Assembly (NCBI RefSeq): GCF_002138415.1
Contig: NZ_CP015612.1
Coordinates: 3,140,001-3,204,000 of the forward strand
Length of the DNA: 64,000 nt
Reading direction: 5' to 3'
Source of the DNA: Stenotrophomonas maltophilia
GTDB lineage: Bacteria > Pseudomonadota > Gammaproteobacteria > Xanthomonadales > Xanthomonadaceae
Shown: positions 1 through 7,571 of the stretch, one piece after another
Numbering within the stretch: the first letter of the stretch is position 1
How the letters are laid out: every line of letters begins with the position of its first letter
Made by a program: the position numbers and the translations under genes
The notes under the pieces: model-generated
The model's database searches: none
What the model was told of the DNA's origin: nothing
What the model saw: only the letters and a program-made list of their open reading frames with translations

Positions 1-1585
1 AATCGGCATTGAACACCGCCGAACGGCCCTGGATGGTCGGGCCGCGGAAGCCACGCGCGACCTTGGCGTAGACGCTCACGTCCGGCGTGATCTGGTACAT
101 CGCGCTCAGATCCCAGCTCGGGGTGGTGTCGGACATCTTGACGTCGGTGCGGCCCTTGTAGGTGACCACGCCAGCGGCAGTGTCAGCGGTCTTCAGCAGG
201 CGGGTGTGCTTCTCGTCCTTGGTCTGGCGCAGGCCGGCGGTGACGGTGAACTTGTCAGTGAAGGCGTAGCTCAGCTGGCCGAAACCGGCCCACGAGGTGT
301 TCTTGTTGCGCAGGCGCACCCAGTTGTTCGGGTTGCGTGCCGCGCCCTGCAGGAACCACGCGCGCTGGTAGAAGTCGGTGGTGTCGCTGCCGTTGAAGTA
401 GAACGCACCGGCCTGCCACTGCAGGGCGTTGTCGTCATGGCTGGCCAGGCGGAATTCCTGGGTCCACTGGTCCAGGTCGCGGATGCGGCCCATCGACTGG
501 CCGTAGCCGTTCGGCACGCCGTTGACCGGGAAGTTCACCGCGGCACCGCCGTCGGTGTCGCCGCGGCTGTAGCCGGAGGTGGTTTCGTAGGCGGTGATCG
601 AGGTGAAGTCGATCGCGCCGAAGTCGTAACGCGCCTTCACCGAGCCACCGTAGGTCTTGTAGGCCTGCGGGTTGTTGTCGGCTTCGTCGTAGGCGACCTG
701 GTCGCGCGGCACGTCGGTCTTGTTCGAGCCCTTGGTCAGCGCACCGCGCAGGAACAGGGTCGAGGTGCCTTCGTAGTCACGGGCGTGGGCCGAGGCCAGG
801 ATCGAGAACTGGTCGCTCGGGGTCAGCAGCAGCTGCGCGCGCACGTTTCGGTCATCGAAGCCGCCCATGGCGTTCTTCTTCGGGCTGACCGTGCCGTCGG
901 CGCTCGGGCCCTTGTAGGTGTTGTCGACGTAGTCGTCGCGGTGCTGGTACAGGGCCGACACGCGGAACGAGGCGATGTCGTTGATCGGGCCGCCGAAGCC
1001 GCCGTCGATCGACACGCTGTTATAGGTCGCGTAGCTGGCGCTGACGCGGCCGGTGTAGTCCTGGGTCGGCTTCAGGGTGTCGAACTTGATGATGCCGGCG
1101 GTGGTGTTGCGGCCGAACAGCGAGCCCTGCGGGCCGCGCAGCACTTCCACCTGGTCCACGTCATAGACCGGATTGGACTTCAGCACCACGTGTTCCAGCA
1201 CCACGTCGTCCTGGATGATCGACACCGGCTGCGAGGCACCCAGGTAGAAGTCGATGTTGCCCAGACCACGGATGTAGAAGCGCGGGAAGATACGGCCGGT
1301 GGTGGTTTCCGCATACAGGCTCGGCACGCGGCCGGACAGCGCCAGCAGGGTATCGTCGCCGCCGGCGGTGAAGTCGCGCATGCGCTCGCCCTGCACCACG
1401 CCCACCGAGACCGGCACTTCCTGCAGGTTCTGCTCGCGGTGTTCGGCGGTCACGGTGATCGTGTCCAGGCCGGTCGGGGTCGGCGCGCTGTCCTGCGCGG
1501 CGGCACCGAAGCTGCCGACCAGGGCCAGGCCGGCACAGGCCAGGGCCAGCGGGCGGCGGCGGAAGGAAACAAAGGAAGACGACAT
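1..1585 (-). CDS. TonB-dependent outer membrane receptor (C-terminal part outside window)
   Basis: The first 528 codons of a TonB-dependent receptor are present; the beta-barrel end lies beyond the left edge. Such receptors are 22-strand outer membrane barrels importing siderophores, cofactors or glycans with TonB/ExbBD energy. The N-terminus is a signal peptide ending near AAAQD, followed by a TonB-box-like ITVTA segment, then the plug domain with RGLGN, QVEVLRGPQG and LFGRNTTAG motifs. The ligand cannot be named. An in-frame ATG 12 codons upstream (1621) is an alternative start; neither has a strong ribosome binding site. No Fur box was recognised upstream. Confidence 0.9.
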   Translation of the reverse strand, partial: MSSSFVSFRRRPLALACAGLALVGSFGAAAQDSAPTPTGLDTITVTAEHREQNLQEVPVSVGVVQGERMRDFTAGGDDTLLALSGRVPSLYAETTTGRIFPRFYIRGLGNIDFYLGASQPVSIIQDDVVLEHVVLKSNPVYDVDQVEVLRGPQGSLFGRNTTAGIIKFDTLKPTQDYTGRVSASYATYNSVSIDGGFGGPINDIASFRVSALYQHRDDYVDNTYKGPSADGTVSPKKNAMGGFDDRNVRAQLLLTPSDQFSILASAHARDYEGTSTLFLRGALTKGSNKTDVPRDQVAYDEADNNPQAYKTYGGSVKARYDFGAIDFTSITAYETTSGYSRGDTDGGAAVNFPVNGVPNGYGQSMGRIRDLDQWTQEFRLASHDDNALQWQAGAFYFNGSDTTDFYQRAWFLQGAARNPNNWVRLRNKNTSWAGFGQLSYAFTDKFTVTAGLRQTKDEKHTRLLKTADTAAGVVTYKGRTDVKMSDTTPSWDLSAMYQITPDVSVYAKVARGFRGPTIQGRSAVFNAD

Positions 1586-1815
1586 ACCCGACAGGCGGCG
1601 GGAATCGGAATGGGAGGGCATGGAATGCTCTGAGGAGGCGTCCGTGCGGCCTGCGCGAGCCGGGCGGCAAAAAGGAAAATAACTGCGCAAGCCGCCATTA
1701 TCCCCCAAATTGTTACGATTTCGTTGCGCGGCACTCAAGCCCATCCAAACAAGCGGTTTCGGCACAGTCAGCTGCTGATGTGCCACATGTCTCGATATGA
1801 AATTCCTTGATCGGC

Positions 1816-1844
1816 TTGGCAAGGAGCAAGCGCTTGGCTAGACT
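1816..1844 (+). promoter_or_regulatory. Promoter of tRNA-Ala
   Basis: TTGGCA (1816-1821) and TAGACT (1839-1844) are separated by exactly 17 bp and lie 14 bp before the mature tRNA 5' end, a fitting sigma70 spacing for a tRNA gene. The assignment is by eye. Confidence 0.55.
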
Positions 1845-1857
1845 GAAGCCCTGCCGT

Positions 1858-1933
<76 letters not shown>

Positions 1934-1944
1934 CTATTCAGAAG

Positions 1945-1982
1945 AACCCGCAGATCTCCGTGATCTGCGGGTTTTTTCTTTT
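1945..1982 (+). terminator. Intrinsic terminator of tRNA-Ala
   Basis: A perfect 10-bp stem (CCCGCAGATC / GATCTGCGGG, 1947-1956 with 1962-1971), loop TCCGT, is followed by TTTTTTCTTTT. Confidence 0.9.
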
Positions 1983-1994
1983 AGCGCCCGCGGC

Positions 1995-2165
1995 TCAGGC
2001 CGGCTCCTCGCCGCCGTCCTTGCGCTGCGGGCTCCGCGAGTGCGTATCGCGCACCTGTTGATCGCGCTGCCCCGGCCGCTGCTTGGCCACATCGTCCTGC
2101 TTCCTGTCCTGGCGACTTTCCTGGATACCCTGCTTCGGGTCCTGATCCTTGCTTCGCTCGTTCAT
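1995..2165 (-). CDS. Small hydrophilic hypothetical protein
   Basis: Encodes 56 residues, very rich in Gln, Asp, Arg and Lys, with no hydrophobic segment, so probably soluble and intrinsically disordered. The ATG at 2165 is preferred over the in-frame GTG four codons earlier because GGAG lies 6 nt upstream of it. It resembles small stress-type hypothetical proteins of xanthomonads in composition only; I recognise no family. It converges on the tRNA-Ala terminator. Confidence 0.5.
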   Translation of the reverse strand: MNERSKDQDPKQGIQESRQDRKQDDVAKQRPGQRDQQVRDTHSRSPQRKDGGEEPA

Positions 2166-2325
2166 CGAAATCTCCACGCCGGCGGCGGGCCCACGTTGCC
2201 TACCACGCTAGAGGTTGCCGGGTAAGCCGCAGGTCAGTCCCGTGCCAACGTCATGTGCAGGCACTGGCTTGCCGCCGCAGCCCCCGCGCGGCCAGAATCC
2301 GAGGCACCACGCTCACCGGTACGCC

Positions 2326-2811
2326 ATGCCCTCTCCTACCCAGCACGCAGCGCACACGTTGCCGATGCTCCTCGATGCGACCGACGGCAGCATCCAGCTC
2401 GGCAGCCTGCCGACGCTGATCGGCCCCACCCTGTCACGGGATGAAGCGAGTGTCGCCTTCGCCACGCTGGTGCGAGGGCAGCGCGATGTCGGCACCGGCT
2501 ATCACTGGCTCAGCCTGCACCGGCTCAGCCTGGGCGGTGCGCCCGCTGGCATCAGCCTGTGCTTCCACGGGCAACAGCTCGACATGGTGACAATGGGTGT
2601 CAGTCTGCCTGGTGCGGCACTGGAAGACGGCTGGCCGACCCAGTCAGCGATCGATGCCGAAGTCGCTTTCATGCGCCGCACCTTGGCCACGGCACTGGGG
2701 CGCAAACTGACCGGTGGCCACGCCCGCTTCGACTGGGGCGAAGCCTGGGCGCGTTTCGATCCGAAAGGCTTCATGGCCAGCAGCGGCATCCGCTACGCGC
2801 CACGCTCGTGA
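2326..2811 (+). CDS. Hypothetical protein, about 161 residues
   Basis: I do not recognise the family. The protein has no signal peptide or membrane segment and mixes alpha and beta character, with a conserved-looking C-terminal part around FDWGEAWARFDPKGFMASSG. The ATG at 2326 is chosen because upstream codons in this frame translate to a low-complexity Pro/Arg/His stretch typical of non-coding GC-rich DNA. Codon use after this point fits its neighbours. Convergent with the downstream SDR gene, only 6 bp away. Confidence 0.65.
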   Translation: MPSPTQHAAHTLPMLLDATDGSIQLGSLPTLIGPTLSRDEASVAFATLVRGQRDVGTGYHWLSLHRLSLGGAPAGISLCFHGQQLDMVTMGVSLPGAALEDGWPTQSAIDAEVAFMRRTLATALGRKLTGGHARFDWGEAWARFDPKGFMASSGIRYAPRS

Positions 2812-2817
2812 CCCCGC

Positions 2818-3579
2818 TCAGGTACGGGTGATCGACACTCCACCCTCCACGCGCATCGCGGTACCGGTAACGAAACTGCTTTCGTCGCTGGCCAGGAACA
2901 GCGCCGCGTTGGCGATCTCCTCCGGCTCGGCCATGCGCTTCAGTGCGTGCAGCGAGCGCACGAAGTCGCGGGCATCGCCGGTCGGTGCCGCCTGCCGGCC
3001 CATCTCGGTATCGGTGCCACCGGGCAGCAGCACGTTGCTGCGTACGCCGCGCGCGCCGTATTCGGCAGCGATCACCTGGCTCAGGCCGATCAACCCGGCC
3101 TTGCTCGACGCATAGGCCGCCATGCCCGGGAATCCCACGGTGTGGCCGACGAAGGTGCCAACGAACACCAGCGAGCCGCCGCCGCGCGCCAGCAGTGCCG
3201 GCAACTGCGCGCGTGCCGCATGGAAGGCGGCGTCCAGATTGGTGGCCATCACCTCGCGCCAGGCGTCCGCCGGGAACTCCGCCGCCGGCACGCCCGGGCC
3301 GAGCATGCCTGCATTGTTGAGGGCGATGTCCAGGCCGCCGAAGGACCGCTGGGCCAGATCGACCAGCGCCTGTGCCGTGCCCGGGTCGGCCACGTCGGCG
3401 GCATGCACCACGGCTTCGCCACCGGCGGCGCGAATCTGCTCGGCCAGCGCCTGCAGCGGCTCCGGCCGCCGTGCGTTGAGCACCAGCTTCGCCCCTTCGG
3501 CGGCGAAGCGCAGCGCGCTGGCGCGGCCAATGCCAGCGCTGGCACCGGTGATGAGAGCGATCTTGTTGTTCAGGCGCAT
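2818..3579 (-). CDS. SDR family oxidoreductase
   Basis: A 253-aa classical short-chain dehydrogenase/reductase using NAD(P)H; the substrate is unknown. Visible motifs are the Rossmann TGASAGIG (residues 11-18), NNAG (about 88-91), the catalytic Tyr146-x3-Lys150 (YASSK), and a C-terminal FVTGTAMRVEGG. The usual catalytic serine position is occupied by Gly-Thr (VGTFVG), seen in one SDR subgroup; threonine may substitute. The start is MRLNNK, since earlier in-frame codons overlap the divergent promoter. It faces away from the Ada-like gene with 132 bp between them, so they may be co-controlled. Confidence 0.9.
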   Translation of the reverse strand: MRLNNKIALITGASAGIGRASALRFAAEGAKLVLNARRPEPLQALAEQIRAAGGEAVVHAADVADPGTAQALVDLAQRSFGGLDIALNNAGMLGPGVPAAEFPADAWREVMATNLDAAFHAARAQLPALLARGGGSLVFVGTFVGHTVGFPGMAAYASSKAGLIGLSQVIAAEYGARGVRSNVLLPGGTDTEMGRQAAPTGDARDFVRSLHALKRMAEPEEIANAALFLASDESSFVTGTAMRVEGGVSITRT

Positions 3580-3711
3580 GGTCGTGGTGCCGGTTGTGAA
3601 GTGGCCGCCACGATGCCGCGCCTTCGGCCTGCCAACACTCCGTTTCCGGGCCTGGCCCGTCGGTGCAGGAAACGGAGTTTCCGCAGAACCGGCGCGTGCC
3701 AGAATCCGGCC

Positions 3712-4554
3712 ATGAACAGTACCGCCACCACCGCCCTCGATGCCCGCGTCGAACGGGTCTGCCGCCACCTGCAGACCAGCCTCGACGAACCCTCACTGCA
3801 GGAACTGGCCGACATCGCCGGCTGCAGCCCGACCCGGCTGCATCGCCTGTTCAAGCAGGCCACAGGGTTGACCCCCAAGCAGTACGCTGCCGCGCTGCGC
3901 GCCGACCGCCTGCGCACCGGGCTTGAACAGCAGGAACGCATCACCGATGCCTTCCATGATGCCGGCTTCGGTTCCAGTGGGCGCTTCTACGAGAACGCAC
4001 CGAAGTTGCTGGGCATGACGCCCAAGCAATGGCGCGCAGGTGGCCGCGGCGAAGTCATCCACTTCGCTATCGCCGAAAGTTCACTGGGTAGCGTGCTGGT
4101 CGCCAGCAGCGGGACCGGCGTGGTCGCGATCCTGCTCGGCGACGATCCGGAGACGCTGCTGCAGTCATTGCAGCAACGCTTCCGCCAGGCCGAACTGGTC
4201 GGCGCCGACCAGGGCTATGAGCAACTGGTGGCACAGGTCGTAGGCCTGGTCGAGGATCCTTCGCGAGGCGCCACGTTGCCACTGGACATCCGCGGCACCG
4301 CGTTCCAGCAACGGGTGTGGCAGGCACTGCAGCAGATTCCGCGCGGGCAGACTGCCTCGTATGCGGATATCGCCGCGCGTATCGGCGCGCCGCGCTCAAG
4401 CCGTGCCGTCGCACGCGCATGCGCAAGCAATCCGTTGGCGGTGGCCGTGCCCTGCCACCGCGTGGTACGCCGCGATGGCGACCTGTCCGGCTATGCGTGG
4501 GGCGTAGCGCGCAAGCGCGAGCTGCTGCGCCGGGAGAAGGCCTCGACTGCCTGA
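3712..4554 (+). CDS. Ada-like AraC regulator / methylated-DNA cysteine methyltransferase, lacking the zinc domain
   Basis: A 280-aa protein with an AraC-type DNA-binding domain (about residues 8-105; two helix-turn-helices, ending GMTPKQW) fused to an O6-alkylguanine-DNA alkyltransferase domain (about 115-275) with active-site PCHRVV; the acceptor is Cys248. This matches the Ada C-terminal two-thirds, but the N-terminal Cys4 zinc domain that accepts methyl groups from phosphotriesters and activates Ada is absent. It probably repairs O6-methylguanine. Whether it still acts as a methylation-responsive activator is doubtful. The start ATG follows the intergenic region shared with the SDR. Confidence 0.9.
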   Translation: MNSTATTALDARVERVCRHLQTSLDEPSLQELADIAGCSPTRLHRLFKQATGLTPKQYAAALRADRLRTGLEQQERITDAFHDAGFGSSGRFYENAPKLLGMTPKQWRAGGRGEVIHFAIAESSLGSVLVASSGTGVVAILLGDDPETLLQSLQQRFRQAELVGADQGYEQLVAQVVGLVEDPSRGATLPLDIRGTAFQQRVWQALQQIPRGQTASYADIAARIGAPRSSRAVARACASNPLAVAVPCHRVVRRDGDLSGYAWGVARKRELLRREKASTA

Positions 4555-4560
4555 CGTGGG

Positions 4561-4578
4561 TGCCGACCTTGGTCGGCA
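4561..4578. repeat. SMAG/REP-type hairpin
   Basis: An 8-bp inverted repeat TGCCGACC / GGTCGGCA in the gap between convergent genes, of the GTG-tagged short hairpin type dispersed through this window. Confidence 0.7.
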
Positions 4579-4591
4579 CACCGCCAAGCCC

Positions 4592-5617
4592 TCAATCCAG
4601 CTTCACCACCAGCTTGCCGAAGTTGCGCCCCTGCAACAGCCCGAAGAACGCCTCCGGCGCATTCTCCAGCCCTTCCACCACATCCTCGCGGTACTGGATG
4701 CGACCGTCGCGCAGCCATTGCGGCATCTCGCGTTCGAACTCCGGCCACAGGTGGTTGAAGTCGTGCACGATGAAACCACGCACGGTCAGGCGCTGGCGCA
4801 GGATCTGGCTGAACAGCGCGGGCAACCGGTCCGGGCCGAGCTGCTCGACGCCCCGCTCGTTGTAGGTGGCGATGGTGCCGCACACCGGAATGCGTGCGAA
4901 GTCGTTGAGCAGCGGCAGCACCGCATCCAGCACATGGCCACCGACATTCTCGAAGTACACGTCGATGCCCGCAGGCACTGCCGCGCGCAGCTGGTCCGCA
5001 AAATCAGCCACGCGATGATCCAGCGCCACGTCCACGCCCAGCGTCTGCAGATAGGCGCGCTTGGTCTCGCCACCGGCGATGGCGACCACGCGCGCGCCCT
5101 GCAGCTTGGCCAGCTGCGCCACGGTCGCGCCCACCGGCCCGGTCGCGGCAGCCACCACCAGCGTCTCGCCCGGCTTCAGGCGTGCGATTTCATGCAGGCT
5201 GGAATAGGCGGTGAAACCCGGCATGCCATACACGCCCAGCGCCGTACTCAGCGGCAGTCCGGCCGGATCCAGATGACGCCCCAGCGCCTTGGCCGGCAGC
5301 ACCGCGTGGGTCTGCCAGCCACCCGGCGCCAGCACCAGCTCTCCCACCGTCACACCGTCGGCGTTGGACCGCAGCACCTCGGCCACGGTCTGCCCTTCCA
5401 TCACCGCGCCCACCGCCACCGGCGCGGCGTACGACGGGCCTTCGTCCATGCGTCCCCGCATGTACGGGTCCAGCGACAGGTAGCGGTTGCGCAGCAGCAC
5501 CTCGCCATCGGCCAGTGCCGGCAACGCTGTCTGTTCCAGGCGGAAGTTGGCTGCACTTGGCGCCCCCTGCGGACGCGACGCAAGCACGATGCGGGAGGTG
5601 GTCGAGGGATCGGACAT
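4592..5617 (-). CDS. NADP-dependent oxidoreductase, CurA/leukotriene B4 dehydrogenase type
   Basis: A 341-aa zinc-independent medium-chain dehydrogenase/reductase, an NADPH-dependent double-bond reductase acting on alpha,beta-unsaturated ketones and aldehydes. It shows NRYLSLDPYMRGRM near residues 44-57, the GMPGFTAY motif, and the cofactor-binding AAATGPVGATVAQLAK stretch (about 152-167). No zinc-binding Cys/His set is seen. Length and motif order match CurA and YncB-like enzymes, which probably serve in detoxification; the exact substrate is not predictable. Confidence 0.9.
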   Translation of the reverse strand: MSDPSTTSRIVLASRPQGAPSAANFRLEQTALPALADGEVLLRNRYLSLDPYMRGRMDEGPSYAAPVAVGAVMEGQTVAEVLRSNADGVTVGELVLAPGGWQTHAVLPAKALGRHLDPAGLPLSTALGVYGMPGFTAYSSLHEIARLKPGETLVVAAATGPVGATVAQLAKLQGARVVAIAGGETKRAYLQTLGVDVALDHRVADFADQLRAAVPAGIDVYFENVGGHVLDAVLPLLNDFARIPVCGTIATYNERGVEQLGPDRLPALFSQILRQRLTVRGFIVHDFNHLWPEFEREMPQWLRDGRIQYREDVVEGLENAPEAFFGLLQGRNFGKLVVKLD

Positions 5618-5883
5618 GGCCAGGTCTCTGCTGTTGCCAGCATCAGGAAAGGACTGCCGACACTACGCCGCAGCCATCCCCGATGGCGGCCACGAAAACA
5701 GCGTTCCATTGCCCGGACCCGCGCGGGTCCAGCGCAGCCCTTGCCCTTGCAGCTTTGGCGATCGCGGCGATCTGCTGATTTCCACCGCAGACGATGATCG
5801 ACTGGCCACGCCCCGCTCCACGACGGAGGATCAAGCACTTGCGAGCGCGCAGACGGCAATGTGAAGGAATCTTGGCAAAACGC
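5618..5883. other. Intergenic stretch, nothing recognised
   Basis: Between the CurA-type gene and the tRNA-Phe promoter I see no credible coding region, repeat or terminator. The open frames here are short and extend from tRNA sequence. Confidence 0.5.
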
Positions 5884-5912
5884 TTGCCGAAGGCAGCCGA
5901 CCTCCGTAATAT
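5884..5912 (+). promoter_or_regulatory. Promoter of tRNA-Phe copy 1
   Basis: TTGCCG (5884-5889) and TAATAT (5907-5912) have 17-bp spacing and lie 39 bp before the mature tRNA. Confidence 0.5.
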
Positions 5913-5951
5913 ACGCGTCCTTGGCAGCGACCTCGCTGCAACGAAACATGT

Positions 5952-6027
5952 GGCCGAGTAGCTCAGTTGGTAGAGCAGGGGATTGAAAATCCCCGTGTCG
6001 GCGGTTCGATTCCGTCTTCGGCCACCA
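5952..6027 (+). tRNA. tRNA-Phe (GAA), copy 1
   Basis: A 76-nt tRNA with acceptor GGCCGAG pairing TTCGGCC, encoded CCA, and the anticodon loop TTGAAAA inside a GGGGA/TCCCC stem, giving anticodon GAA. It is identical to the second copy 72 bp downstream, and each copy has its own terminator. Confidence 0.96.
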
Positions 6028-6035
6028 CTTTCGAA

Positions 6036-6063
6036 GGCCTGCAGAAATGCGGGTCTTTTTTTT
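6036..6063 (+). terminator. Intrinsic terminator after tRNA-Phe copy 1
   Basis: Stem CCTGCA / TGCGGG (6038-6043 with 6048-6053, one G-T pair), loop GAAA, followed by TC and eight T residues. Confidence 0.8.
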
Positions 6064-6099
6064 CCGGAAACCGCATTCACCGCGGTAGCCACACAATTT

Positions 6100-6175
6100 G
6101 GCCGAGTAGCTCAGTTGGTAGAGCAGGGGATTGAAAATCCCCGTGTCGGCGGTTCGATTCCGTCTTCGGCCACCA
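6100..6175 (+). tRNA. tRNA-Phe (GAA), copy 2
   Basis: Base-for-base identical to copy 1 across all 76 nt. No separate promoter is obvious in the 36 bp after the first terminator, so it may rely on read-through. Confidence 0.96.
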
Positions 6176-6182
6176 TCTTCAG

Positions 6183-6211
6183 AGACCTGCAGAAATGCAG
6201 GTCTTTTTTTT
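6183..6211 (+). terminator. Intrinsic terminator after tRNA-Phe copy 2
   Basis: A perfect 8-bp stem (GACCTGCA / TGCAGGTC), loop GAAA, then eight T residues. Confidence 0.9.
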
Positions 6212-6317
6212 GTTCGCGCTCCGCGCAAGCGGCGGCCACCGCCGCCCGGTTGACGAAACATTTACACCGGCATGCGCGGCGGCACCTACGCTCCAGACTC
6301 CTGCCTGGAGCCTGCCG

Positions 6318-6869
6318 ATGCCTCTGCGCCCCGCCCTGCTCGCCTGCCTGCTGCTGGCCGCCTTCCCGGTGATCGCCGCCGAACCGGTGCGCGCAGTCGA
6401 CACGCTGGACATCGACCGCTACGCAGGCCAGTGGCACGAGATCGCGCATCTTCCGGTCTCGTTCCAGAAGCAGTGCGTCGGCGAGATCACCGCCAACTAC
6501 GGGCTGCGCCGCGATGGCCGCATCAGTGTCACCAATGCCTGCCGCAACGGCGACGGAGAACGCGTGGTTGCTGAAGGCGTTGCACGCCCGGTTGCCGGCC
6601 ATCCCGGCCAGTTGCAGGTGCGCTTCGTGCCGGACTGGCTGAGCTGGGTCCCCCTGGTCTGGGCCGACTATTGGGTGCTGGCGCTGGACCCGGACTATCA
6701 GTGGGCGTTGGTCGGTGAGCCGGACCGTAAGTACCTGTGGATCCTCTCGCGCATGCCGGAAATGGATCGCGCCCGGTTCGAACAGTTGAAAGAGAAAGCC
6801 GAGACGATGGGCTACGACCTCGGCCCACTGCGCCTGATGGCTCCGATTCGCGATACGCCCGCCGACTGA
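6318..6869 (+). CDS. Bacterial lipocalin (Blc-like)
   Basis: A 183-aa lipocalin, an eight-stranded barrel that binds lipids or other hydrophobic ligands in the periplasm or at the outer membrane. The lipocalin signature is YAGQWHEIA (mature N-terminus), followed by strands ending in a C-terminal helix. The signal peptide ends VIAAEP with no lipobox cysteine, so it is secreted soluble rather than a lipoprotein, unlike E. coli Blc. The ATG at 6318 has GGAG 7 nt upstream. Role in membrane maintenance is inferred from the family. Confidence 0.88.
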   Translation: MPLRPALLACLLLAAFPVIAAEPVRAVDTLDIDRYAGQWHEIAHLPVSFQKQCVGEITANYGLRRDGRISVTNACRNGDGERVVAEGVARPVAGHPGQLQVRFVPDWLSWVPLVWADYWVLALDPDYQWALVGEPDRKYLWILSRMPEMDRARFEQLKEKAETMGYDLGPLRLMAPIRDTPAD

Positions 6870-7031
6870 ACCGCGCCGCATCCGGCGCACCACGCGCGCG
6901 CCATCCGGCGCCGCGCACGCCCGGCCGCCATCTTCACGCGCTACCCTCTGCGACGGGTCGCCACAGGCGATCCAAACGACCATACGCCGTAGTATGCTTA
7001 TCCAACGCCCCCCTCCAGAGGACCTGCGCCC

Positions 7032-7508
7032 ATGCTCCACCGCTTCCGTATCGCCTTGATCGTCCTGTGCACCCTCGCCCTTGTTGCCTGCAACAACGGC
7101 ATCGTCAAGCGTGTTTCGGAACCGGCGGCCAGCCTGCAGCAGCTGACCGTGCGCGCCGACGGCAACTGGACCGTGGCCCTGCGCCTGCAGAACTACAGCT
7201 CCATGCCCATGACCTTCGATGACGTCGCTCTGGCGCTGACCGTCGGCGACAGCGACGCCGGCACGCTACAGGCCAAGCCGGGTATCTCCATCGGCGGCAC
7301 TTCCGCCGATGTCATCAATGTCGACCTCGTGCCCAGCTCGGCCGCACGCCTGGTAGTGGCCGATGCGCTGGCCAGCAACCGCACCCTGGCCTATGGCCTG
7401 AAGGGAACGGTGGCGGCCACGCCGCAGGAAAAGAAGCAGCGCAGCTTCGACATCAGCAGCCGCAGCACCCTCAACCAGGCCCCTGGCCTGCCCGGCGTGC
7501 TGCGCTGA
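7032..7508 (+). CDS. LEA2-like (WHy domain) lipoprotein
   Basis: A 158-aa protein with a signal peptide and lipobox LVAC (Cys18-20 region), so a lipid-anchored protein. The rest shows alternating strands (VRADGNWTVALRLQNYSSMPMTFDDV) typical of the LEA14/WHy fold linked to desiccation or stress tolerance. AGAGGA lies 9 nt before the ATG. It is followed 63 bp later by the acyl-CoA dehydrogenase on the same strand; no terminator is seen between them. Function is inferred from fold resemblance only. Confidence 0.75.
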   Translation: MLHRFRIALIVLCTLALVACNNGIVKRVSEPAASLQQLTVRADGNWTVALRLQNYSSMPMTFDDVALALTVGDSDAGTLQAKPGISIGGTSADVINVDLVPSSAARLVVADALASNRTLAYGLKGTVAATPQEKKQRSFDISSRSTLNQAPGLPGVLR

Positions 7509-7571
7509 CTCCCGACTTTCGTCGCGGCGCCTGGCGCCGCTCCCCTGCCCTGATCAAATCGAGACGTACCG

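Noticed and set aside
206..1633. A 475-codon plus-strand frame at the left end
   Set aside because: Antisense to the TonB-dependent receptor, whose plug motifs are clear.
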